NCBI GenBank assembly: GCA_036500345.1
Contig: DASYCE010000015.1
Location: forward strand, 62,001 to 126,000
Origin: Gemmatimonadales bacterium
Lineage (GTDB): Bacteria; Gemmatimonadota; Gemmatimonadetes; Gemmatimonadales; GWC2-71-9
Direction: 5' to 3'
Length of the DNA: 64,000 nt
Positions 55,236-63,405 of this stretch are shown here, one piece after another. A model generated the notes under the pieces. It saw only the letters and a list, made by a program, of their open reading frames with translations. It ran no database searches and was not told the origin of the DNA. Positions within the stretch are counted from its first letter, which is position 1; every line of letters begins with the position of its first letter. A program made the translations under genes and the position numbers.

Positions 55236-56839
55236 TCTTCGAGCGACCGATCCTCCTCTACGTGGTGCCGGTGATCATTGCGATCATCGCGCTGGCGGCG
55301 TTCAGGTCGCGCCGGGCGCGGGAGCGGGCCGCCGATGTCTGGTCTCGCGCGCTCGGTGTCCGTGCCCGAGCACTGGGCCGGTATTCGGTGTGGATCGTTT
55401 CGCTGGTCGCGCTCTGCATCGCAGTCGGGATCGCCGGTCCGCGATGGGGGTCGGCGACGACGAGCACCGAATCGCAGGCGCTCAACGTGGTCGTGGTGAT
55501 GGACATCTCCCGGTCGATGCTGGCGCAGGATGTGGCGCCCAGCCGCCTCGGCCGGGCCGTGTCGCTCTCCCGGCGGCTGGTCCAGGATCTCGATGGCGAT
55601 CGTTTTGCGCTCGTCGCGTTCGCGGGTCACCCGTACGTCCTGTCGCCGCTGACCCTCGACGCCAGTTCGATCACGCTGCAACTCGACGCGCTCGATCCCG
55701 AGATGGCCAGCGTCGGCGGATCGGGGCTCGGCCCGGCGCTCGAGCTCGCGCGGAAGGTGCTGACGGCGTCGCCACAAGGTGGCGACCGCGCCATCGTGGT
55801 CTTCACCGACGGGGAGACCTTTGATGGGCCGCATCCACTCGAGACGGCGGGGGCCGGCCTGCGCCGCGCGGGAATCACCCTCATCGCCGTGCCGGTCGGC
55901 GACATCCGCGGCGCACGCATCCCCGATCCCGACGGAAGCTGGCACCGCGACCAGATTGGACGGGAAGTGGTCACCGTCCGGCGCGACGACCTGCTGCAGG
56001 CGGCGGTGCAATCGGCCAACGGCGTGATGATCGCCGCCAACGCCCCGGACCCTGTCGGCGACGTGCGACGCGTTCTGGCGCACCTGCACCGGATCCGCAC
56101 CAGCGATCGTTCCGCCGCCGATCTGGTGCCGCGCGCATGGATCTTCGCACTGGTTGCCGCACTCGTGCTCCTGGCGCATACGCTCACCCGGCGGAGTGCG
56201 GCACTGATCGGAATCATGCTGGCAATCGGTGTGGCGCGGGCCGGAGCGCAACGGCCGTCGACGGGAAGCCGACTCCTCCTGCGCGGGGACACGATGCGTG
56301 CGCGTCAGGCGTTCACAGCGGAGATCAAGCGCCGCCAGACCGATTCGGCGTGGTTCAACGCCGGCACCTCCGCGCTGATGGCCAGGGACCTGCCGACCGC
56401 GATCGCCGAACTGCAGCGGGCGACGATGAGCGTCGATCCCGCGTTGCGGCAACGGGCACTCTACAACCTAGGCACCGCCTACCTCCTCTCGGCGCGACGC
56501 GACTCGACGCAGCGCGATTCGCTCTTGAATGCGGCGTCGACTCAATTGCAGCAGGCACTCCTGCTGGCTCCCAACGACAGAAATGCGAAGTTCAATTTCG
56601 AACTGGCACGGCGGATGAAGCCGCCGCCGAAGCCGTCGTCGAGCAGCAAGGGGAAATCCGGCGGTACAGGGAACCGACCGCCACCTCCTCCACCGCCGAG
56701 TGGTGGCGGCCGCAGCGGAATGACGCCGGCCGAGGCCGATCAGGTCCTCAATGCGATGGAGCGCGCCGAGCGCGATACGCGGCAGAATCAGAACCAGCGA
56801 ATGCGGCGCGGTGAGCCGCAACTCGGGCCGGACTGGTGA
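55232..56839 (+). CDS. BatB-like VWA protein fused to a BatC-like TPR region
   Basis: This 535-residue fusion begins with N-terminal membrane helices and a VWA domain with a full MIDAS (MDISRSM, SVGGSGLGPAL, FTDGETFD), as in BatB. A further membrane helix at about residue 300-325 follows, then TPR-like repeats (AWFNAGTSALMARDLPTAI, LYNLGTAYLLSARRD) and a Pro/Gly linker. BatB and BatC are separate proteins in Bacteroides; here they are continuous. The N-terminus of the TPR part retains a signal-like hydrophobic run ending AGAQ, as if a BatC gene had fused in frame. Confidence 0.85.
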   Translation: MIFERPILLYVVPVIIAIIALAAFRSRRARERAADVWSRALGVRARALGRYSVWIVSLVALCIAVGIAGPRWGSATTSTESQALNVVVVMDISRSMLAQDVAPSRLGRAVSLSRRLVQDLDGDRFALVAFAGHPYVLSPLTLDASSITLQLDALDPEMASVGGSGLGPALELARKVLTASPQGGDRAIVVFTDGETFDGPHPLETAGAGLRRAGITLIAVPVGDIRGARIPDPDGSWHRDQIGREVVTVRRDDLLQAAVQSANGVMIAANAPDPVGDVRRVLAHLHRIRTSDRSAADLVPRAWIFALVAALVLLAHTLTRRSAALIGIMLAIGVARAGAQRPSTGSRLLLRGDTMRARQAFTAEIKRRQTDSAWFNAGTSALMARDLPTAIAELQRATMSVDPALRQRALYNLGTAYLLSARRDSTQRDSLLNAASTQLQQALLLAPNDRNAKFNFELARRMKPPPKPSSSSKGKSGGTGNRPPPPPPPSGGGRSGMTPAEADQVLNAMERAERDTRQNQNQRMRRGEPQLGPDW

Positions 56840-58818
56840 TTGCGCTCGCTCTGGTGGCCGCGCTGGCGTTCCAGGACACCAACACGACCCTGACGCCGCA
56901 GATCCGCGCGATGGTGGACAGGATGCCGCTCCCCCGCCCGGGGGAACCGTCGATCAGCGTCAAGTTTTCGCGCGATACGGTGTGGGTCGGCGAGCAGGTC
57001 GAATTGATCACTGCAGCGTGGTTTCCGCGCCAGCTTCGCGACCGGCTCAATCATGCGCCATCGATCCGATCACCGCTCCTCGGCGGTGTCTGGATCGCGC
57101 GGAACCAGCAGAATCCGGTGCCGGCGGGGACGCGATACATCGGCCACCAAGTCTACGATCTCTTCGTGTCGTACCAGGTGCTTTTCCCGCTCGGGCCCGG
57201 ACGGATCGATGCGCCGCCTGCGACACTCAACTTCCGGGTGCCGACGTCTGCGTCGTACTTCGCCAAGGAGGTACCGCGAAGTTACGCCTCGGCGGCGGAA
57301 CATCTGATTGTTCGTGCCGTTCCCGCTGCAGCCAGCGCTTCGCTGGGCGGCGGCCCCACCGCTCTCGCGATGCGCATCACCTGGCGCGCTCCGGTGAGCA
57401 GCATACGCGCGGGCGCGCCGACAGTGGTCCAGCTGGTCCTGAGCGGCGCCGGCAATCTGACGCTGTGGCCCGCGCCACAGGTGAAATGGCCGCCCGGCCT
57501 GCACATCTATCCCGAAGCGACGACCGAAAGCCGGACGCCCGATCGTGGCACCATCGCCGGGGAAAAGCAGTTCCGGTACACCGTCGTCGCCGACAGCGCC
57601 GGTGTGCTGACGCTCCCTGCAGTGAGCTATCAGTATTTCGATCCCGGTGCCGTCGAAACGCGATCAATCGCGGCGTCGCCGCTCACCTTGCCCGTCGTCC
57701 CCGCGGCATCGGCAACGTCCGACCGGCAACCGCCGCTGCTGGGCAGCGATTCCGACCGCCCGGTCGCCACCGTGGTGGTGCGATCGTTCTGGCCGGTACT
57801 GCTATTCGTGGCAGTGGCGCCCTGGCTCGTTGTGCTGATCCGGCGCAGGCGTCGGGTACTGCCAACGATCGCGAGCGCGCCTGCTGGTGGCGACCCCGAA
57901 GCGACGCTCCGCGCTGTACTCGGTACGCCACTCGATGCCGGGCCGGAACATGTTGCGGCAGCACTGCGCTCGCGCGGGGTCGGACGAGATGACGCCGAGC
58001 AGGTGCGCCGATGGTTGTCGTCCGCAGCACGGAACCGCTACGGTCCGGTGCCGGGGCCGTCGCCAGATCCACCGGCGATCGTGCCGACAATCGTCGCGAG
58101 GTTGCGCCGGCGAGCCGTCGCGGTGACGGTCCTGCTGATCGCGCTGGTGGCGGCGAGGCTCCCCGCGCAGGTTGGCGACGGCGTGGCCCGGTATGCCGGT
58201 GGCGACTATGCCGGTGCGGCGCGGATCTTCGAGAACGACGTCCGCGCGCACCCCACCGCCGTCGGTGCATGGCGCAATCTCGGTGAAGCGCGCTGGATGG
58301 CCGGCGACGATCCCGGTGCGGCAGCGGCCCTCATCGAGGCCCTTCGGCTGGCACCTCGCGACGGCGCGGTGCGGACGGCATGGCAACGCGATACCGCCAT
58401 TCCCGGCGACGTCCGCGCCCTCGCACCGTCGGTGCCGCTGTCGCGCGACGAGCTGCTGCTGGTGGGTCTGGCGGCTTGGCTCGTCGCGAGCACGGCGATG
58501 ATTGCCGGGTGGCGGCGCAGCGCCCTTGGCGTCGGACTGATCGGCGTGGCGGCGTTGCTCGTCGCGGCGACCCGAATCCAGGATGAGCATGCCGACCGCG
58601 CCCTCGTCCTTGCAACCACCACGATTCACATCTCGCCCCACCCGGCAACCAATGCGCTCGCCGATGTCGCCACCTGGTCGGTGGTCGAGGTGCATCGCCG
58701 GGTTCCCAACTGGGTGCTGATCGACACGCAACTGCGAGCGACCGTGGGTCCCGGTGATCGCACCATCGAAGGATGGGTCCCCGCATCCGCGGTCGCCGGA
58801 ATCGGGCCACTACATTGA
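56836..58818 (+). CDS. BatD-like protein fused to a BatE-like TPR and SH3-like region
   Basis: This is a 660-residue protein. Signal-like start (IALALVAALAFQ), BatD-type beta-sandwich domains (ISVKFSRDTVWVGEQVEL, ISWRAP-like ITWRAPVSSIRAGAP), and a membrane helix near residue 320. A second hydrophobic run ends AARLPAQ near 445. TPR-like repeats follow (GVARYAGGDYAGAARIFEN, WRNLGEARWMAGDDPGAAAALI), then two membrane helices and a C-terminal SH3-like domain (WVLIDTQL, IEGWVPASAVAGI). This equals BatD plus BatE in one chain. The residual internal signal-like segment suggests an in-frame gene fusion. GTGA overlap with the preceding gene. Confidence 0.8.
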   Translation: MIALALVAALAFQDTNTTLTPQIRAMVDRMPLPRPGEPSISVKFSRDTVWVGEQVELITAAWFPRQLRDRLNHAPSIRSPLLGGVWIARNQQNPVPAGTRYIGHQVYDLFVSYQVLFPLGPGRIDAPPATLNFRVPTSASYFAKEVPRSYASAAEHLIVRAVPAAASASLGGGPTALAMRITWRAPVSSIRAGAPTVVQLVLSGAGNLTLWPAPQVKWPPGLHIYPEATTESRTPDRGTIAGEKQFRYTVVADSAGVLTLPAVSYQYFDPGAVETRSIAASPLTLPVVPAASATSDRQPPLLGSDSDRPVATVVVRSFWPVLLFVAVAPWLVVLIRRRRRVLPTIASAPAGGDPEATLRAVLGTPLDAGPEHVAAALRSRGVGRDDAEQVRRWLSSAARNRYGPVPGPSPDPPAIVPTIVARLRRRAVAVTVLLIALVAARLPAQVGDGVARYAGGDYAGAARIFENDVRAHPTAVGAWRNLGEARWMAGDDPGAAAALIEALRLAPRDGAVRTAWQRDTAIPGDVRALAPSVPLSRDELLLVGLAAWLVASTAMIAGWRRSALGVGLIGVAALLVAATRIQDEHADRALVLATTTIHISPHPATNALADVATWSVVEVHRRVPNWVLIDTQLRATVGPGDRTIEGWVPASAVAGIGPLH

Positions 58819-58822
58819 AGTC

Positions 58823-60547
58823 ATGCCTGCCGGTACCGCACGCCGCATCGCCATCCTCCCCGACGCCGTCGCGAACCAGATCGCGGCCGGCGAAGTGGTC
58901 GAGCGCCCGGCGTCCGCCGCCAAGGAGCTGATCGAGAACGCCCTCGATGCCGGCGCAACGAAGGTCCGGGTCGCGGTCGAAAACGGCGGCAAGACGTTGA
59001 TCGAAGTTGCCGATGATGGCTGCGGCATGACGCGTGACGAAGCGATTCTCGCGCTCGATCGGCACGCCACCAGCAAGATCCATCAGATCGGCGACCTGGT
59101 CGGGATCAGTACCTTCGGCTTTCGCGGCGAGGCCCTTCCGGCCATCGCATCGGTGTCGCGTTGCACCATCGTCTCGTCGACGTCGGACGGCGACGGCACC
59201 GAACTGACTGTCTCCGGCGCCCGTCTCGACCAGGTCCGCGACGCTTCGCGCCAGCGCGGTACCACGGTCACGGTGAGGACCCTCTTCTTCAACACACCGG
59301 CGCGCCGCAAGTTTCTCCGATCGGCATCGAGCGAATCGCGCGCGATCTGGGATACGGTGTCCACGCTGGCACTGGCGCACCCCGAGGTCGGATTCGACCT
59401 CACCCTCGACGGACGAACCCGTCTCGCCGTTCCCGCCGAGCAGACGCCGGACGAGCGGCTCGCCGCGATCTGGGGAGCGGAGCTCGTCGGCACGTTGATC
59501 GCGGTCGACTTCGCGGTCGGCAGCGTGCGGGTGCACGGTTTCGCGCAGCGCCCCGCCGACGCGCAACCGACCGGGCGGCGCACACAGCTCTTCGTCAACG
59601 GCCGGCCGTTTCGCGATCCATTTCTTGTGCGCGCCGCCGAAGCGGGGTACCGATCAGCGATTCATCCGGGTGACCGCCCGTCGCTCCTTCTCGCGATCGA
59701 TGTCGATCCCGGTGATGTCGACGTCAACGTGCATCCCGCCAAGCTCGAAGTGCGGTTTCGTGATCGTCTCGGCGTGGAGCGGGCCGCGGAAGAGGCGATC
59801 CGCGCCGCGCTCGCTCGGCTCGATGCCTCGGCCGTCCTTGGCGAGACGTCGCTCTCCGCGCCGCGGCCGCTGTGGTATCCGGCCGGACTTGCTGACCGAT
59901 CGGCGGCGCCAGGCGATCTCTTTGCACCGCTCGACGAGGCGGTCACCCATGCCGCACACCAGCCGGCCGTCATTCCGATGCTGCCGCACCTGCTGCAGCT
60001 TGCCGACACCTACATCTGTTACGAGGCGGCCGACGGTCTCGTGATCGTCGACCAGCATTCGGCGCACGAGCGCGTTCTCTACGAGGATGTGCTGCGACGC
60101 CTGCAGGGCGACGGGTTGCCCGCGCAGCGGCTCCTCCTGCCGATCACCATCGAGTTGAATGACGAGGAACTCGACGCGGTGTCGGCGCACGCAGAGCTCT
60201 TGCGCCGCACCGGATTTGAGATCGAGCCGTTCGGCGGCCGGGCCGTGGCAATCCACGGCGTTCCGAATCCGCATCCTCGCTTCGATGCCGAGAGTTGCTT
60301 CCGGGAGCTGATTGCCGATCTCGCGCGCGGCCGCTTCGGAGGATGGGCCAACCGGCTGGAGCGGTTTGCGGCGACGTGGGCGTGCCGCGCCGCGGTCAAG
60401 GCGGGGCAGTCGCTCGACGAGCGCAGCATGCGCGAACTGCTCACCGCGCTCTTCACCTGCGATCTGCCGCCGCACGACGTCCATGGCCGGTCGACGATCG
60501 TGCAGCTTCCGCTCGACGAACTGGAGCGCCGGTTTGGCCGACGCTGA
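58823..60547 (+). CDS. mutL: DNA mismatch repair protein MutL
   Basis: This is the 574-residue GHKL ATPase of mismatch repair. The N-terminal motifs are intact: QIAAGEVVERPASAAKELIE, ALDAGATK, DDGCGM, FGFRGEALPAIASVS and RGTTVTVRTLFFNTPAR. The C-terminal domain keeps the endonuclease motif as DQHSAHERVLYE (DQHx2-x2-E-x4-E, with Ser for Ala), ACR in WACRAAVKAG and FGR near the end. The zinc segment CPHGRP reads DVHGRS, so a metal-ligand cysteine is lost. The ATG at 58823 is used; an ATG at 58754 lies inside the preceding gene. It overlaps miaA by 14 bp. Confidence 0.94.
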   Translation: MPAGTARRIAILPDAVANQIAAGEVVERPASAAKELIENALDAGATKVRVAVENGGKTLIEVADDGCGMTRDEAILALDRHATSKIHQIGDLVGISTFGFRGEALPAIASVSRCTIVSSTSDGDGTELTVSGARLDQVRDASRQRGTTVTVRTLFFNTPARRKFLRSASSESRAIWDTVSTLALAHPEVGFDLTLDGRTRLAVPAEQTPDERLAAIWGAELVGTLIAVDFAVGSVRVHGFAQRPADAQPTGRRTQLFVNGRPFRDPFLVRAAEAGYRSAIHPGDRPSLLLAIDVDPGDVDVNVHPAKLEVRFRDRLGVERAAEEAIRAALARLDASAVLGETSLSAPRPLWYPAGLADRSAAPGDLFAPLDEAVTHAAHQPAVIPMLPHLLQLADTYICYEAADGLVIVDQHSAHERVLYEDVLRRLQGDGLPAQRLLLPITIELNDEELDAVSAHAELLRRTGFEIEPFGGRAVAIHGVPNPHPRFDAESCFRELIADLARGRFGGWANRLERFAATWACRAAVKAGQSLDERSMRELLTALFTCDLPPHDVHGRSTIVQLPLDELERRFGRR

Positions 60548-61457
60548 TACGCCGGTCATCGTCGGGCCCACGGGAATCGGAAAGACTGCGGTCGCGCTGG
60601 CGCTCGCCGCGTACTGGCCGCTCGAAGTGATCTCGGCCGACTCCCGTCAGGTGTACCGGACGCTCGACGTCGTCACCGCCAAGCCGACGCCCCGCGAGCG
60701 GCAACGGGTGCCACACCACCTCATCGACCTGATCCGCCCCGGCGAACGATTCAGTGCGGGACGGTTTGCGGTCGAAGCGGCGGAGGCGATTGGCGACGTT
60801 CGCGCCCGGGGACATCTTCCAGTCGTCGTCGGCGGATCGGGGTTGTACGTCAAGGCGCTGGTCGACGGTCTCTTTGCTGAGCCGCCACTCGATCGCCCAC
60901 GCCGCGACGCGGTGGCAGCGGTCACCAACGCAATGGACCATGCGACGCTGGTGCGCTGGGCGGCGAGGCTCGACCCGGGGCGCGAAATCAGCGGAGGGCG
61001 GCACCGCGCCGCGCGAACCATCGAGATCGCGTTGCTCACCGGGCATCCGCTCTCATGGTGGCAGCGAACCGCCGCCGTTGGCGGACAGCTGCGCCCGTGG
61101 ATCGTTCGCCTCACCGCACCGCGGGCCGTGTTGCATCACCGGATTCAGTCGAGGGCACAGGAAATGATTCGGCGCGGGATGGTGGAGGAGGTCGCAGCAG
61201 CACTGGCCGACGGTGCGCCGGTGGGCGGCCCGGGGATGGACGGCGTCGGTGTCCGCGAAGCGGTCGCCGTGCTGCATGGGACGCTCGCGCGCGATCAACT
61301 GGCGGACGCGATCGCCACGGCGACTCGTCAGTACGCCAAGCGCCAGGAAACCTGGTTTCGCCACCAGCTCGGCCCCAACGTCCTGACACTTGATGCGGTG
61401 CGCCCCCCGGAAGAGGTCGCCGCCGACATCGCCGAAGCATGGAAGGCGGCGGCATGA
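60534..61457 (+). CDS. miaA: tRNA dimethylallyltransferase
   Basis: This 307-residue enzyme adds a dimethylallyl group to A37 of tRNAs reading UNN codons. P-loop GPTGIGKT, EVISADSRQVYRTLDVVTAKPTPRER, HHLIDLIRPGERFSAGRF and VVVGGSGLYVKAL are all typical. The C-terminal substrate tunnel region ends with TRQYAKRQETWFR. The TTG at 60534 is taken as start: GGAG lies 8 nt upstream and it gives two residues plus the expected ADTPVIVGPTG. No ATG or GTG fits. mutL-miaA adjacency is widespread in bacteria. Confidence 0.93.
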   Translation: MADADTPVIVGPTGIGKTAVALALAAYWPLEVISADSRQVYRTLDVVTAKPTPRERQRVPHHLIDLIRPGERFSAGRFAVEAAEAIGDVRARGHLPVVVGGSGLYVKALVDGLFAEPPLDRPRRDAVAAVTNAMDHATLVRWAARLDPGREISGGRHRAARTIEIALLTGHPLSWWQRTAAVGGQLRPWIVRLTAPRAVLHHRIQSRAQEMIRRGMVEEVAAALADGAPVGGPGMDGVGVREAVAVLHGTLARDQLADAIATATRQYAKRQETWFRHQLGPNVLTLDAVRPPEEVAADIAEAWKAAA

Positions 61458-62584
61458 AGATCGGCATCACCTGCTATCCGACCTACGGCGGATCCGGCGC
61501 CGTCGCGACCGAACTCGGTCTCGACCTGGCGCGGCGCGGTCACGAGGTCCATTTCATCACTTACCAGTCGCCGTTCCGGCTCCGAGGCTACACCAAGCAC
61601 GTCTACTTTCACGAGGTCGATACCTCGATGTCGAGGTATCCGCTCTTCGAGCACTACCCGTACGAGCTGGCGCTTGCGTCGCGGCAGTACGAGATCGCCG
61701 TCCAGGAAGAACTCGATCTGCTGCACGTCCATTACGCTATTCCGCACGCGACCACGGCGTTCCTGGCGCGCGAGATGCTCCGGGCCTCGCATCCGATCAA
61801 GGTGATCACCACGCTTCACGGCACCGACATCACGCTCGTCGGCCAGGAGGCGTCGTTCTACGCGATCTCGAAGTTCTCCATCGAGAAATCCGACGGCGTG
61901 ACCGCGGTGTCGCGGTTCCTGCGCGACGAGACCTACCGCGCCTTCGGCTGCGTGCAATGCGAACTCGCCGTGATCCCGAACTTCGTCAACCTGAGCGAAT
62001 ACCGCCCCGACATCGCCACGGCGCGCGAGTCGCTGGTGCCCAACGGGAACCGGCTGCTGGTGCACGTCTCGAATTTCCGGGAAGTGAAGCGTGTCAAGGA
62101 CGTGGTGCGGATCTTCGCCCGGCTTCGCCGCGCCATGCCGGCGACGTTGATGCTCGTCGGCGACGGTCCCGATCGCAACGATGCCGAGCAGGAGGCGCGC
62201 GACCTCGGCGTGAGCGATGACGTCCTCTTTCTCGGCAGGCTCGACAGTGTCGCACCGCTGCTCGCGGCCGCTGATCTCTTCATCCTGCCGTCGCAGACCG
62301 AGTCGTTCGGTCTCGCGGCGCTCGAATCGATGGCGTGCGGTACACCGGTGCTCGCGTCGCGCGTGGGAGGAATTCCCGAGGTGATTACCGACGACGTGGA
62401 AGGATTGCTCGAGCCGGTCGGCTCGGTCGAAGCGATGGCCCGCCGTGCGATCGATCTCCTCCGTGACACGCCGCGTTATGCGCGGATGCGCGACGCAGCG
62501 CTTGCACGCGCCCGCGAATTCGGGACCGACGCCGTGGTGCCGCAGTACGAAGCGTACTATCAGCAGATCCTCAACCGCCGATGA
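61454..62584 (+). CDS. bshA: N-acetyl-alpha-D-glucosaminyl L-malate synthase BshA
   Basis: This 376-residue GT4 (GT-B fold) enzyme starts MKIGITCYPTYGGSGAVATELG, the hallmark of BshA, the first step of bacillithiol synthesis (UDP-GlcNAc + L-malate). HVHYAIPHATTAFLAR, TTLHGTDITLVG and the nucleotide-binding ESFGLAALESMACGTPV with GGIPEVI follow. BshB and BshC are not in the window. The ATG at 61454 has GGAAGG upstream and overlaps the miaA stop (ATGA). A related glycosyltransferase of other function cannot be excluded, but the N-terminal match is strong. Confidence 0.9.
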   Translation: MKIGITCYPTYGGSGAVATELGLDLARRGHEVHFITYQSPFRLRGYTKHVYFHEVDTSMSRYPLFEHYPYELALASRQYEIAVQEELDLLHVHYAIPHATTAFLAREMLRASHPIKVITTLHGTDITLVGQEASFYAISKFSIEKSDGVTAVSRFLRDETYRAFGCVQCELAVIPNFVNLSEYRPDIATARESLVPNGNRLLVHVSNFREVKRVKDVVRIFARLRRAMPATLMLVGDGPDRNDAEQEARDLGVSDDVLFLGRLDSVAPLLAAADLFILPSQTESFGLAALESMACGTPVLASRVGGIPEVITDDVEGLLEPVGSVEAMARRAIDLLRDTPRYARMRDAALARAREFGTDAVVPQYEAYYQQILNRR

Positions 62585-63405
62585 TTCTTCCCGCACTCGT
62601 TGTCGCGGCGATCCTCGGACTGGTCGAGGGGATCACCGAGTTCCTGCCGGTGTCGTCGACGGGGCACCTCATCGTCGCGGGCTCGCTCCTGTCGTTCACC
62701 GGCGAACGCGCGGCCACGTTCGAGATCGTGATCCAGGTCGGCGCGATCTTCGCCGTGATCTGGCATTACCGCGCGCTTCTCGGCGAGCTGTTGATGCGAT
62801 GGTTCCAGTCGCCGGCAGAGCGACGCCTCGGTGGCAGCATTGTCGTGGCGTTTCTTCCGGCGGCGCTGGTCGGCCTCGGGATGCATCGCTGGATCAAGTT
62901 GCACCTCTTCACCCCGGTCACCGTTGCCGGCGCATTCATCGTCGGCGGCATCGTGATCCTCATCCTCGAGTGGCGCCGGCCGGCGGTCTCGACCGATCAG
63001 GTGCACGGGATCTCCACCAAGCAGGCGCTGGGGATCGGCTGCGCCCAGGTGCTGGCGCTCTTTCCGGGGACGTCGCGCTCCGCGGCGACGATTCTCGGCG
63101 GATACGCGCTCGGTCTCTCCCGCGCCGCGGCGACGGAGTTCTCCTTCCTTCTCGCCATCCCGACGCTGATCGCCGCCGCCGGCTACGACATCTTCAAGAG
63201 CCGACACCTCTTCACCGCAGCAGATATTCCGATGTTCGCTGTCGGCATCGGCGTGTCGTTCGTCGCCGCGCTCTTCGTCATTCGCGGCTTCCTTCGCTAC
63301 GTCCAGCGTCATTCGTTCACCGTCTTTGCCTGGTATCGCATCGCGTTCGGTGTACTGATCCTGGGACTTGCCGCGCTGCATCTCCTCCGGATGGATGCCA
63401 CCTGA
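62581..63405 (+). CDS. uppP: Undecaprenyl-diphosphatase
   Basis: This 274-residue integral membrane phosphatase (BacA type) recycles undecaprenyl diphosphate to the monophosphate lipid carrier. The two signature loops are present: GLVEGITEFLPVSSTGHL and the second ALFPGTSRSAATILGGYALG. About eight hydrophobic helices are predicted. It overlaps bshA (ATGA) and the biotin ligase gene by 11 bp. It also underlies bacitracin tolerance in other bacteria. Confidence 0.95.
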   Translation: MILPALVVAAILGLVEGITEFLPVSSTGHLIVAGSLLSFTGERAATFEIVIQVGAIFAVIWHYRALLGELLMRWFQSPAERRLGGSIVVAFLPAALVGLGMHRWIKLHLFTPVTVAGAFIVGGIVILILEWRRPAVSTDQVHGISTKQALGIGCAQVLALFPGTSRSAATILGGYALGLSRAAATEFSFLLAIPTLIAAAGYDIFKSRHLFTAADIPMFAVGIGVSFVAALFVIRGFLRYVQRHSFTVFAWYRIAFGVLILGLAALHLLRMDAT

